A stretch of DNA of 64,000 nucleotides from Spirochaetota bacterium (GTDB lineage: Bacteria; Spirochaetota; Spirochaetia; Treponematales; Treponemataceae). The notes under the pieces are model-generated. The model was not told where the DNA came from, made no database searches, and saw only the letters and a list, made by a program, of their open reading frames with translations. Both the position numbers and the translations under genes were made by a program. Position 1 is the first letter of the stretch. Each line of letters starts with the position of its first letter. Below, piece by piece: positions 1-8,095 of the stretch. The stretch lies in contig JAEWMY010000033.1 of NCBI GenBank assembly GCA_023393015.1, forward strand, positions 32,370 through 96,369, in the 5' to 3' direction.

Positions 1-6
1 CGGGAC

Positions 7-708
7 GTGTACACGATTGTCGTCGGAACCCTCTTTATCGCGGCGGCTGTCGCGATCGGCGGGACCATGCTCGGCTTTTTCGACCTCAATCTCAGCCTTC
101 GCGGGTGGTGGACGGTATTCATCATCGTTCCCGCGCTCATATCGATCGTGCAGGGCGGATTCAACGCGGGCAACGCCGTCATGCTCGGCGTGGGCATTCT
201 CCTCCTCCTGAACGCGCAGGGCGTACTCCCCGAGGGTTTCGGGTGGAAGCTCATACTGCCGTTCATCCTGCTCGTCGTGGGCTTTCAGCTCCTTACCGGG
301 GGCTCGCTGTGCGGAGGAGGAGGTCGCGGATGCGGCGCCGGGCGTAACGGCGCGAAGGACGGCGAAGGCCAGCGCGCGACGGGCGACACCGCCTTCGCGC
401 AGGCCATGTTCGGCGAGCAAACCGTGCGCCCCGAACGGGAAAAGTACTTCGGGGGCAGCTACGCGGCCCTCTTCGGCTCGGTTATCGTCGACTTGCGCGA
501 TGCCGTCATAACGGATGACGTGGTCGTGACCGTATCGGCCCTCTTCGGCGGAATCACGATATTCCTTCCCGAGGGAGTGCGCGTCATCACGCACGTCGCG
601 CCGATCTTCGGCGGCGTCGACGACAAACGCGCCGGCGGCGCCCGCACGGGAGAGCACACGGTCATCGTCCGGGGGTCGGCGACCTTCGGCGGTATCGAGA
701 TCAAATAA
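7..708 (+). CDS. LiaF-like membrane protein, possibly 5'-partial
   Basis: The first ~95 residues form three to four hydrophobic membrane segments. A Gly/Cys-rich linker follows (around residues 98-125), then a soluble C-terminal domain (about 135-233) with repeated short beta-strand units ending in FGG (ALFGG, PIFGG, TFGG). That repeat is typical of the LiaF/DUF2154 cell-wall-stress domain. LiaF-family proteins sit in the membrane and modulate envelope-stress two-component systems; no kinase/regulator pair is visible here, so the role is inferred. The GTG at 7 is the first start in the window, but the frame is open to the left edge and no ribosome site can be seen, so the true start may lie outside. 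Confidence 0.7.
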   Translation: MYTIVVGTLFIAAAVAIGGTMLGFFDLNLSLRGWWTVFIIVPALISIVQGGFNAGNAVMLGVGILLLLNAQGVLPEGFGWKLILPFILLVVGFQLLTGGSLCGGGGRGCGAGRNGAKDGEGQRATGDTAFAQAMFGEQTVRPEREKYFGGSYAALFGSVIVDLRDAVITDDVVVTVSALFGGITIFLPEGVRVITHVAPIFGGVDDKRAGGARTGEHTVIVRGSATFGGIEIK

Positions 709-717
709 GCGAACGTT

Positions 718-1608
718 TTACCTGTCGGCGCTTTCCGGAACCGCCGCCCGATCGGTCAACGCGCGGGCGCGCTCGACGACCGCCTCGCGTCCGCCCGCGA
801 GGAGCGCCGTGATAATCGGGCGTGCCACCAGTACCTCGTCGGCACCCAGGGCGCCCGCGGCGCGCGCGTCGGCCGCGGAACGAATCCCGCCGTCCACCCA
901 CACCTCGCCCGAATACTTCCGCAATTCGGCCCCGTATCTCGCCAGAAACGCCGCGGTGCTTCCGCGCTCCGTCTCGACGCGCCCGCCGTGGTTCGAAACG
1001 ACGACGATATCCGGCCGGACGTCCCGGACGAGCTCCAGCTCGCGCTCTCGGAAAATCCCCTTTATGGCGAAGGGCGCCTTCGAGGCCCGCTTGAGTTCCA
1101 GAAGGTTGGCGCCCGTTTTTTCCTCGAGGTTCACGAGGTTACGCATCGTCAGGATACCCCAGGAGTCGATGTCGACGCCGAGAATCTCCGCGACGGGACG
1201 GGCCCATTCCATGCGCTCGAGGATACGGGCGTTATCGTACGGTTTGACGAAGACGGCGCCCTTGGCCGAGGCGGCGCGGAGGGCGGCTATGCCGAATTTC
1301 AACTTCTCGTCGGGATACCCGTCGCCGATCGAAAGACGGAGACCGCCGGCGATCGAGGCGGCGACAAGCTCGCCGTAAAAGCTTTCCTCGTCCTCCCAGC
1401 CCACGTTCTGCGTGGCGCCGGTGATCGGGGCGAGCCGCATGGCGGGTAAAGGACGTCCCGCGGACGAGGCGTGAAAGGCGGCCCAGGCCGCGCAGTTATC
1501 TATGAAATTGGCGTTGTCGTAGGCCCCGCCCATTCCCGGCAGTTCACCGACGCACCCGTGTCCGTCGCATATATCGCAAAAATGGCACTTTGCCCCTGCA
1601 TGTTTCAT
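718..1608 (-). CDS. FMN-dependent alpha-hydroxy-acid dehydrogenase family protein
   Basis: A 296-residue TIM-barrel flavoprotein of the lactate/glycolate oxidase family. The C-terminal half has the diagnostic SNHGGR motif (substrate arginine and flavin contacts) and a DGGIR phosphate-binding motif. The N-terminus carries a cysteine-rich stretch (CHFCDICDGHGC), seen in the anaerobe-type branch rather than in classical lactate oxidases. The start at 1608 is chosen because GAGGA lies 6 nt upstream and the family sequence begins there; the frame is open to 1692 but the extra 28 residues overlap the pdxR promoter region and look non-coding. Divergent from pdxR. The substrate is unknown. Confidence 0.8.
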   Translation of the reverse strand: MKHAGAKCHFCDICDGHGCVGELPGMGGAYDNANFIDNCAAWAAFHASSAGRPLPAMRLAPITGATQNVGWEDEESFYGELVAASIAGGLRLSIGDGYPDEKLKFGIAALRAASAKGAVFVKPYDNARILERMEWARPVAEILGVDIDSWGILTMRNLVNLEEKTGANLLELKRASKAPFAIKGIFRERELELVRDVRPDIVVVSNHGGRVETERGSTAAFLARYGAELRKYSGEVWVDGGIRSAADARAAGALGADEVLVARPIITALLAGGREAVVERARALTDRAAVPESADR

Positions 1609-1679
1609 ACGTGTCCTCACTATATGGTACTTTTCGGCTCGTCGCAACAGAATGTTAACCCCATATGCAAGTCGAATAC

Positions 1680-1717
1680 TTGACTCAATCAATTCAATGG
1701 TTTAATACGGTATTAAT
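1680..1717 (+). promoter_or_regulatory. pdxR promoter with overlapping palindromic operator
   Basis: TTGACT at 1680-1685 and TAATAC at 1703-1708 are 17 bp apart. The perfect palindrome TTAATAC-g-GTATTAA (1702-1716) covers the -10 and the expected transcription start, and the ATG begins at 1718. There is no Shine-Dalgarno. This predicts a leaderless transcript and autoregulation; the -10 match is only moderate. Confidence 0.5.
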
Positions 1718-3277
1718 ATGGTGCCGGACAAAACGAGCGAGATACCGCTATTCATACAGATACGCGACGAACTTCGCGCCGGCATTCGGTCGGGGACGAT
1801 GAAGGCGGGAGCGCGCATACCGACAGTCACGGCGCTCGCGCGCGAACGCGGCGTCACGGCGGCCACCATCAGGCGGGCCATGCAGGATCTCGTCGCCGAG
1901 GGACTCGTCACGACGCATGTCGGACGGGGGACCTTCGTCAGCGACGCCCGGCCGTCCGCGCCACCCGGAGCCGCCGCATCGAAGCCGCGAGCGGACCGGA
2001 GCGGGGTCGGCCAGTCGGTCGCGCGAAGCCTCGCCGGAATGATGAGTCTCGCGCAAAAAAAAGGCGTTATCGCCTTTACCCGGGGAATCGGAGACCCGCT
2101 CACGGTCGAAAAGGGTATCCTCAAGCGACTCGCCGCGGACGCCCTCTCCTCGGGCGAGGAAATGTTTTGGGATTACGGCGACAGTCGCGGTCTTCCGGCC
2201 CTTCGCGAGGCGATAGCCCGGCTCTACCGGGCGCGGGGAATCGACGTCGCGAGCGGTTCCGTGCTCGTCACGAGCGGATCGCAACAGGCGATATCCCTCC
2301 TCGCCCAGCAGGCCGCCGAAACGGGCGCTCCCGTCATCTGCGAAACGCCCTGTTACGCGGGAGTCACGAACGCCCTCGCGGCATTCGGAATCTCCTTCGG
2401 GACCGTGCCGCGCGACGGGGAAGGCCCGGTCGTATCGCTCCTTCCCGAGGGGAAGGACGCCGAGGGCGCCCTCCTCTACCTCTGCCCGATACTCCACAAC
2501 CCGACCGGTACCGACATCTCGCACGCGCGTCTCGCGGAGGTTTCAGCCTGGGCGGCGCGGAACCGCGCGACGGTCGTGTCCGACGAGGTATACCGCGACC
2601 TCCACTTCGGCGAAGCCCCCTCGCGCGCCGGAGACAGCGCGCGACAGGAAACCGACGAGCGACCGGATGCCGGCGCGCGGGCCGCGTACGAGATTCCGTC
2701 GTTCATGAAGTCCAAGGCCGGGCATGACACCGTCGCGCTCGGATCGCTTTCAAAGTCGTTTATCAGCGGCCTTCGCGTCGGCTGGATCGTCGCTCCCGAA
2801 AGCCGGATCGCCTCGCTCACCGCCATCAAGAAGGCGATGGATCTCGGGTGCCCTCCGCTCATGCAGGGAATCGCGCGCGCCTTCCTCGAGTCGCCCGACG
2901 GATACGGCGCGCACCGCGAGCGGGTTCTCGGCCATTATCGCTCGCTCCGCGACGTGACCGTCGACGCCCTCGCGCGGCACATGCCCGCGGGAGTAACCTG
3001 GACGACGCCCCAGGGCGGCTTCCAGCTCCAGATCGCCCTGCCCGCCGGATTCTCGAGCGTGGAACTCTTTCCGCGAGCCGTCGAGCGCGGGGTCGCCTTC
3101 CTGCCGGGACCCTTGCAGGAGATCGACGGACGGGGGTCGGGCGACATCCGACTGTGCTACGGATCCCTGACGCCGGAGGAAATCAGGGAGGGAGTAAAAC
3201 GTCTCGCCAAGGCGACGGACGACTATCTTTCACGCGGACCGGGAAACGCGAGCGTCGCGGGTCTCGGGGATTTTTGA
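1718..3277 (+). CDS. pdxR: MocR/PdxR-type GntR regulator with aminotransferase domain
   Basis: 519 residues. Residues 1-75 are a GntR winged helix-turn-helix (VTAATIRRAMQ recognition region, VGRGTFVSD end). The remainder (about 105-500) is a fold-type-I aminotransferase domain with the PLP lysine in the SLSKS motif at K346. This is the MocR architecture. The two genes immediately downstream are the PLP synthase subunits pdxS and pdxT, as in PdxR systems, so it most likely senses PLP and controls their expression. pdxS follows after 22 nt, so all three are probably co-transcribed. The start at 1718 gives the usual MocR N-terminus and follows a palindrome-overlapped promoter with no ribosome site. 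Confidence 0.85.
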   Translation: MVPDKTSEIPLFIQIRDELRAGIRSGTMKAGARIPTVTALARERGVTAATIRRAMQDLVAEGLVTTHVGRGTFVSDARPSAPPGAAASKPRADRSGVGQSVARSLAGMMSLAQKKGVIAFTRGIGDPLTVEKGILKRLAADALSSGEEMFWDYGDSRGLPALREAIARLYRARGIDVASGSVLVTSGSQQAISLLAQQAAETGAPVICETPCYAGVTNALAAFGISFGTVPRDGEGPVVSLLPEGKDAEGALLYLCPILHNPTGTDISHARLAEVSAWAARNRATVVSDEVYRDLHFGEAPSRAGDSARQETDERPDAGARAAYEIPSFMKSKAGHDTVALGSLSKSFISGLRVGWIVAPESRIASLTAIKKAMDLGCPPLMQGIARAFLESPDGYGAHRERVLGHYRSLRDVTVDALARHMPAGVTWTTPQGGFQLQIALPAGFSSVELFPRAVERGVAFLPGPLQEIDGRGSGDIRLCYGSLTPEEIREGVKRLAKATDDYLSRGPGNASVAGLGDF

Positions 3278-3299
3278 TTAAACCGAAAGGAGTTTATAC

Positions 3300-4184
3300 A
3301 TGGAAAAGAACGAACGGTTTGCCGTAAAGGTCGGCCTCGCCGAGATGCTCAAGGGCGGGGTCATCATGGACGTCACGAACGCCGAGCAGGCGAAGATCGC
3401 CGAACAGGCGGGCGCGGCGGCGGTCATGGCGCTCGAGCGCATTCCCTCGGACATCCGCCGGGACGGCGGGGTCTCGCGCATGAGCGACCCCAAGATGATC
3501 CGCGAGATACAGGAAGCGGTTTCCATCCCCGTGATGGCGAAATGCCGCATCGGCCACTTCGTCGAGGCGCAGATACTCGAGGAGATGAAGATAGACTTCA
3601 TCGACGAAAGCGAGGTGCTCACCCCCGCCGACGAGGAATTCCATATCGCCAAGCACCCGTTCAAGGTGCCCTTCGTGTGCGGCTGCCGCAACCTCGGGGA
3701 AGCGCTCCGTCGCATCGGCGAGGGCGCGGCGATGATCCGAACGAAGGGCGAGGCCGGTACCGGCAACGTCGTCGAGGCCGTGCGCCACATGCGGCAGGTC
3801 ATGGCCGATATCAGGCGTATCGCCTCGATGGACGAGGCCGAGCTCATGACGGCCGCCAAGGAATTCCAGGCGCCCTACGAACTGATCCTGGAGACGCGCA
3901 GGCTCGGAAAGCTTCCCGTGCCGAACTTCGCGGCGGGCGGCGTCGCCACCCCGGCGGACGCGGCGCTCATGATGCACCTCGGCGCCGAGACGGTCTTCGT
4001 CGGTTCGGGAATCTTCAAGTCGAAGGACCCGGAGGTCCGCGCCAAGGCGATCGTCAGGGCCGTGACCCATTACCGCGACCCGGCCGTGCTCCTCGAGGTA
4101 TCCACCGGCCTCGGCCAGGCGATGGACGGCATCGACATCAGGACCCTCGACGAAAGCCAGAAGATGGCGGGACGCGGATGGTAG
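3300..4184 (+). CDS. pdxS: Pyridoxal 5'-phosphate synthase subunit PdxS
   Basis: 294 residues, full family length. PdxS condenses ribose 5-phosphate, glyceraldehyde 3-phosphate and PdxT-derived ammonia to PLP (DXP-independent vitamin B6 route). The catalytic residues fall at the same numbers as in Bacillus subtilis: D24 (VIMDV), K81 (VMAKC) and K149 (RTKGE), followed by the GTGNVVEAVRH phosphate loop. The start has AAAGGAG 8 nt upstream. The gene overlaps pdxT by 7 nt, which implies translational coupling of the two subunits. Confidence 0.98.
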   Translation: MEKNERFAVKVGLAEMLKGGVIMDVTNAEQAKIAEQAGAAAVMALERIPSDIRRDGGVSRMSDPKMIREIQEAVSIPVMAKCRIGHFVEAQILEEMKIDFIDESEVLTPADEEFHIAKHPFKVPFVCGCRNLGEALRRIGEGAAMIRTKGEAGTGNVVEAVRHMRQVMADIRRIASMDEAELMTAAKEFQAPYELILETRRLGKLPVPNFAAGGVATPADAALMMHLGAETVFVGSGIFKSKDPEVRAKAIVRAVTHYRDPAVLLEVSTGLGQAMDGIDIRTLDESQKMAGRGW

Positions 4185-4780
4185 GGATTCTGGCCCTGCA
4201 GGGGGGCTTCGCGAGCCACGCGGCGGTCTTCGCCGCGCTCGGCGAATCCACGCGCGAGGTCAGGCGCGCGGGCGACCTCGACGGCTGCGACCGTCTCGTG
4301 ATCCCCGGCGGGGAGTCGACCGTGCTCACGAAGCTCCTCGCCGCGGGCGACGGTCCGGCCCTTCGCGGGGCGCTCTCGGCGTTCGCGCGCGGGAAGCCCG
4401 TCATGGGAACCTGCGCCGGGCTCATCATGCTCGCGCTTCCCTCGGATGACGCGCGCGTCGAGCCCTTCGGAGCGCTTCCCGTGCGGGTCGACCGCAACGC
4501 CTGGGGCAGACAGACCGAATCCTTCAGGGGGCAGGTACGCATGGAGCTCGGCGACGCTCGGGACGACGGGGGAGGGATTCCCGACGGCGAGCCCTACCTC
4601 GCGACGTTCATCCGCGCGCCCAGGATCTCGGACGTCGGCGAGGGCGCGCGCGTCCTCGCACGCCTCGATTCGGGAGAGCCGGTCATGGTCCGTTCGCGGA
4701 ACGTCCTCGGGCTAACCTTCCATCCCGAGCTCACGCCAGACGACACGCGGATACACCGGTATTTTCTTTCGATGAACTGA
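4178..4780 (+). CDS. pdxT: Pyridoxal 5'-phosphate synthase glutaminase subunit PdxT
   Basis: 200-residue class I glutamine amidotransferase that hydrolyses glutamine and channels ammonia to PdxS. The sequence opens with the family's VGILALQG strand. It has PGGEST (oxyanion region), the nucleophile C79 in GTCAG, and the H182/E184 pair in FHPEL completing the catalytic triad. The ATG lies inside the end of pdxS (7-nt overlap). The same frame is open far upstream but that part is a shadow of pdxS. Transcription is expected to end at the strong terminator 46 nt downstream. Confidence 0.97.
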   Translation: MVGILALQGGFASHAAVFAALGESTREVRRAGDLDGCDRLVIPGGESTVLTKLLAAGDGPALRGALSAFARGKPVMGTCAGLIMLALPSDDARVEPFGALPVRVDRNAWGRQTESFRGQVRMELGDARDDGGGIPDGEPYLATFIRAPRISDVGEGARVLARLDSGEPVMVRSRNVLGLTFHPELTPDDTRIHRYFLSMN

Positions 4781-4826
4781 GCGCCCGTAACCGTGAACCC
4801 TCGGAACGGACGATGCCGGGCGGCAC

Positions 4827-4859
4827 AAAAAAAGGCGGGGATCGCTCCCCGCCTTTTTT
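4827..4859. terminator. Bidirectional intrinsic terminator
   Basis: An 8-bp GC-rich stem, GGCGGGGA / TCCCCGCC (4834-4853), with a 4-nt loop, flanked by seven A on the left and six T on the right. It lies between the convergent pdxT and the minus-strand membrane protein gene and can serve both. Confidence 0.93.
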
Positions 4860-4874
4860 CGATCGTTCGCGCGA

Positions 4875-5465
4875 TCAAGCCGCTCCGCAGAGCTCCTTGT
4901 AGCAGTACGCCTGCATGCCGATGGCCACGAAGATCGTGGCGACCGAGACGGCGAGGACGAGAAGCCCGCCGATGACGGGTATAAAATTGAATATCGCGCT
5001 CAGGATACAGACGGCGACGACCAGCACGAGATAGGCGAGGAACATCGTCCCCTTGTTTCCGTACGTGACCTCGTTGCTCGTGGTAATCGCGTCGGTGGGG
5101 TTTTTGCCCTTGTCGACGGCGAGGAGGGTGGCGAAGCACCAGGCGATCGAGATGACGAGGCCCGGGATGATGAAGAGGGCGTAGCCGAAACCGACGCCGA
5201 CCATCACGAGGCCGCCGGTCAGGAAGAACTCTCCCATGTACTTGCGGTACTTGGGATCGAAGATCTCGGTCATGGAGATCGTCTCCCCGCGGGAAACCTT
5301 CGACACGATTCCGATGGCGAGGCCGATCGTCGTCCCTATGTTGATATAGGGAATCCAGATCGTGAGTACCCACAGAAGGGCGTTTACCAGGATGGGAACG
5401 AGATTCTTCATCCCGAGCTCGATCCCGTTCTTGATGATAGCGACGACTTCCAGTTTCTTTTCCAT
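4875..5465 (-). CDS. Integral membrane protein of unknown function
   Basis: 196 residues with about five hydrophobic segments (VPILVNALLWVLTIWIPYI; GLVMVGVGFGYALFIIPGLVI; FLAYLVLVVAVCILSAIF and following). The loop before the central segments contains TEIFDPKYRKYMGEF, resembling the YciC/DUF975 type of small multi-pass protein. No catalytic motif is visible. The start at 5465 (MEKKLEVV) has GGAGGAG 7 nt upstream; the frame is open to 5582 but without a ribosome site. It stands alone between a terminator and a hairpin. Confidence 0.75.
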   Translation of the reverse strand: MEKKLEVVAIIKNGIELGMKNLVPILVNALLWVLTIWIPYINIGTTIGLAIGIVSKVSRGETISMTEIFDPKYRKYMGEFFLTGGLVMVGVGFGYALFIIPGLVISIAWCFATLLAVDKGKNPTDAITTSNEVTYGNKGTMFLAYLVLVVAVCILSAIFNFIPVIGGLLVLAVSVATIFVAIGMQAYCYKELCGAA

Positions 5466-5528
5466 TAGCGTCTCCTCCGTTTTTTCGTGCCGACCGGCAC
5501 CGTATTCCTCAAGCTTACTACGGTTCTC

Positions 5529-5550
5529 CCGAAATCTCCAATGATTTCGG
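5529..5550. repeat. 8-bp hairpin upstream of the membrane protein gene
   Basis: CCGAAATC and GATTTCGG are perfect inverted arms around a 6-nt loop. It lies about 70 nt past the end of the minus-strand gene at 5619 and has no T tract, so it may be a weak or factor-dependent terminator, or an RNA-end stabiliser. Nothing else is evident in the 150-nt gap. Confidence 0.4.
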
Positions 5551-5618
5551 CGTTCCGCCGCGAGTCTGGCCAACGGAGACACGTCGGTCCCGCGGAAACA
5601 CGGTCAGGCTTGAGGGGT

Positions 5619-6548
5619 CTACAGCAAGGTCCACTTCAGGATCACGGCAATCCGGTAGAACTCGAGGCGCCGGGGGTCGTCGGAATCGATCTCGCGAAGC
5701 TGGTAGAACTCGTACTCGCCGGTCGTCCCCAGGAAATTCCGCTTCGTGCGGGCTTGCACGAGGGCGTTCACGCTGACCGTCTCGGAAAAGTCGTACTGGG
5801 CCATGAGTCCTATCGTGAATCGGGAGATGTCGTCTCCCCAGGTTTCCCTTCCGGGGGTGTCGTACAGGTTGAGCTCCTGCTCGAAGAGGAAGCCGACCAT
5901 GCTGAATTTCGTCGGCATGCGATAGCCGAGGAAGTAGTTCGCGTAGTAGTTCCAGCCGTTCCGCTCCTCGCCGACGTCGTTCTCGAACTGCCAGGACTCC
6001 TCGTCGCTCGCGGCGGAAAAGGCGCGGTACCAGAGCGAATGATAGCTCCTGAAAACGACGTGGTTCCAGTCGCCGGGACGAATCGCCGCGAAATCGAACT
6101 GGACGACGGCGCCGCCCTTACAGGACCAGACGATACCGGGAAAGGAATCCCCGACGAACTCGGCAGTGCCGTCGAGGTTGCCGCCACCGTCGCGGCCGGG
6201 CTCGTTGACGGAAAGCCCGTCGGCGAGGGGAATATTCCAGCCGGTAGCGACCATCCCGCCCGCGACGAGCTGGAAGAAGGCGATCGGGGTGAACACCGCC
6301 TCGGCGGCGCCGGTGACGGAAACGGGCGTCACCGCGCAACTCGCCGTGAGCGCGAGGCCGTTATCCTTCGTCAGGGGGCCTTCCCCCGCGAGCGCCGGAA
6401 AATTCAGGGTTCCGGAGAGTTTCACTTGGGCTTCCATGCGGCTCGAGGCCGTAAACGAAAGCGAGAGGGACCGCGCAGAATCCTCGGCCGCGACGGCGAT
6501 ACAGCATATACAGGCGAATGACAACAAGATGCTCAGGCGTTTGTTCAT
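5619..6548 (-). CDS. Secreted or outer-membrane beta-barrel-like protein, unknown
   Basis: 309 residues with an N-terminal signal peptide (MNKRLSILLSFACICC, then AVAAED). The mature part alternates polar and aromatic residues and ends in a hydrophobic/aromatic strand (IAVILKWTLL), a pattern common in outer-membrane barrels. No family is recognised. It is the third gene of a TetR-led operon, starting 4 nt after the DUF2271 gene. The start at 6548 has GGAG 9 nt upstream; the frame opens at 6575. Paired expression with the exported DUF2271 protein suggests a joint envelope role. Confidence 0.6.
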   Translation of the reverse strand: MNKRLSILLSFACICCIAVAAEDSARSLSLSFTASSRMEAQVKLSGTLNFPALAGEGPLTKDNGLALTASCAVTPVSVTGAAEAVFTPIAFFQLVAGGMVATGWNIPLADGLSVNEPGRDGGGNLDGTAEFVGDSFPGIVWSCKGGAVVQFDFAAIRPGDWNHVVFRSYHSLWYRAFSAASDEESWQFENDVGEERNGWNYYANYFLGYRMPTKFSMVGFLFEQELNLYDTPGRETWGDDISRFTIGLMAQYDFSETVSVNALVQARTKRNFLGTTGEYEFYQLREIDSDDPRRLEFYRIAVILKWTLL

Positions 6549-6552
6549 GGCG

Positions 6553-7311
6553 TTACTCCGCGGCAAGGATAACACGGATGGACCCGATAATCGAGAGCGC
6601 GCTCGTCATCCCCTCGAAACCGGCGGTCATCCCGCCCGAGGAGCCGTCAACGGAGCCCGTGCCGACGGGAACGAGATCCACGCTCGCGTCGGTCCCGGCG
6701 ACGAATCTTCCCTCGTAGACGAGCGAAGGTTGCCCGTTCACGCCGGAATAACGCGCATCTCCCGGCTTGGCCTTCTTGGGCCAGGCGTCGTTGTAGTCGA
6801 AGCTGTGGTTGACCTCGCAGCGCACGACATACGGCGCGCCGGGTTTCAGCACGATACCGGAGCGGCTCCCCTCGACGCCTTCCATCGGGGTCGCGGAGCT
6901 AACCGCGTCGACGCCGTCAGCCGCGCCGGACGTACCGGCCGCGCCGCCGTTCCCGCGCGCGCGGGCGGCGCTCCAGACGGGCAGGGATTCGGGTCGCCCT
7001 TCTTCGGGGGCGGCGCGCCACTCGTTTTCGGCCGTCCGCGCGGTCGCTGTCAGCGTGGCGACGTACTCGCCGTCCTCAGTCTCGATCCAGACGGCACATT
7101 GCGGGCCCTTCTTCACCGAGACAAAGGCGACCTTCATCCGTGTCGTCCAGTTCTCGCCGGGGACGACGACGACGCGGGCCGTAAGCCGCGACTCGTCCGA
7201 CCCCGTCTCAACCGGAGGCGCCGCTTCCGCGAGGGCCGTATCGGTCGCCGTCGCCGTCATCAAAACCGCCAGGAGCGCGACCGCCGCCGCGCGCGCGCAG
7301 GTTGTATTCAT
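6553..7311 (-). CDS. Exported DUF2271-type protein
   Basis: 252 residues with a signal peptide (about 1-28, ALA-type cleavage). The body has the DUF2271 pattern: WIETEDGEYVATL, a PVWSAAR segment, DAVSSATP (135-142) and an EVNHSFDYND segment near the C-terminus. DAVSSATP resembles the flavin-attachment motif (Asp-x-x-Ser-Gly-Ala-Thr) used by ApbE-type transferases, although Gly is replaced by Ser and no apbE is in this window, so flavinylation is speculation. The ATG overlaps the TetR stop codon (ATGA), so it is translationally coupled to its likely regulator. Confidence 0.7.
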   Translation of the reverse strand: MNTTCARAAAVALLAVLMTATATDTALAEAAPPVETGSDESRLTARVVVVPGENWTTRMKVAFVSVKKGPQCAVWIETEDGEYVATLTATARTAENEWRAAPEEGRPESLPVWSAARARGNGGAAGTSGAADGVDAVSSATPMEGVEGSRSGIVLKPGAPYVVRCEVNHSFDYNDAWPKKAKPGDARYSGVNGQPSLVYEGRFVAGTDASVDLVPVGTGSVDGSSGGMTAGFEGMTSALSIIGSIRVILAAE

Positions 7312-7949
7312 TCGTTACCATCCTTATCAAGAAAAATGCTTCCGAGGCACATGTCTATCATGGCGTCGGTAAACTTCGTTCCCCTACCCCAATACTCGGG
7401 ATAGCTCCGCTTTCTCAGCTGGGCCTCGATCGCCCCCCACAGCGCGGCGATGGCGAGCGATACCGCGAGACGCGGATCGCGCGATCGAGCCTCGCCCGCC
7501 GCCCGGGCCTCGCCGACGAGCTCGCTCGCCAGGTTCACGCTCCGGTAATACCGCTCCATCGTCTCCCGTTCGCAGTTCAAGTCCGGATCAAACCCTTCCA
7601 TGACAAGGGACGCGAGGCGGGGATTCTCCAGACACCAGTCGCGAAAGGCCGCGAGACCCGCGCGAAGGAGCTCCCTCGCGGGCGTTGTCCCCGTTCCCCC
7701 CGTCGGAACCGCGGCGCGTCTGGCCGATACGCCTTCGGCCACGCGCCGGTCCATCTCGTCGAGGCAATCGAGTTTGATCGCGTTGAACAGGGCCTCTTTG
7801 CTTTCGAAATACCGGTAGACCGTCGCCGCCGTCACACCGCACGCCAGGGCGATGTCACGCATCCCTATCTCCCCCGGGTCCCGCGAAAGGAGAAGCGTGA
7901 GGGTCCGTTCGCGAATGGCGACTTCAAGTTCCGGATTGGGAAGTCTCAT
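7308..7949 (-). CDS. TetR-family transcriptional regulator
   Basis: 213 residues. The N-terminal helix-turn-helix has the TetR hallmark (MRDIALACGVTAATVYRYFESKEALF, around residues 28-53). The C-terminal helical domain is divergent, so no ligand can be named. The start at 7949 has GGAGG 7 nt upstream. It is the first gene of an operon with the DUF2271 protein and the barrel-like protein, and probably represses that operon through the inverted repeats just upstream. Confidence 0.85.
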   Translation of the reverse strand: MRLPNPELEVAIRERTLTLLLSRDPGEIGMRDIALACGVTAATVYRYFESKEALFNAIKLDCLDEMDRRVAEGVSARRAAVPTGGTGTTPARELLRAGLAAFRDWCLENPRLASLVMEGFDPDLNCERETMERYYRSVNLASELVGEARAAGEARSRDPRLAVSLAIAALWGAIEAQLRKRSYPEYWGRGTKFTDAMIDMCLGSIFLDKDGNE

Positions 7950-7966
7950 CAGGCGCCTCCGTTCAA

Positions 7967-8003
7967 AATAACAATAACGTCGTTTAGTTAACATTGTTAT
8001 TGT
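7967..8003. promoter_or_regulatory. Candidate TetR operator (nested inverted repeats)
   Basis: AATAACAAT (7967-7975) pairs with ATTGTTATT (7993-8001), and ACAATAAC (7971-7978) pairs with GTTATTGT (7996-8003). The centre contains GTTAAC. It lies 18-54 nt upstream of the TetR start in an AT-rich island, as expected for an autoregulatory operator. Confidence 0.5.
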
Positions 8004-8063
8004 AACACCGTCAAGGGAGCTTTTTGTCACCGACGGCGTCAAATTCCTCGTCCGGGCGAAACG

Positions 8064-8072
8064 TGGTATAGT
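8064..8072 (+). promoter_or_regulatory. Extended -10 promoter for the AraC-type gene
   Basis: TGgTATAGT is an extended -10 element. No good -35 is visible. It is 14-23 nt before the possible GTG starts of the regulator gene. Confidence 0.4.
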
Positions 8073-8095
8073 TTGCCCACACGGGGGTGGTTTCG

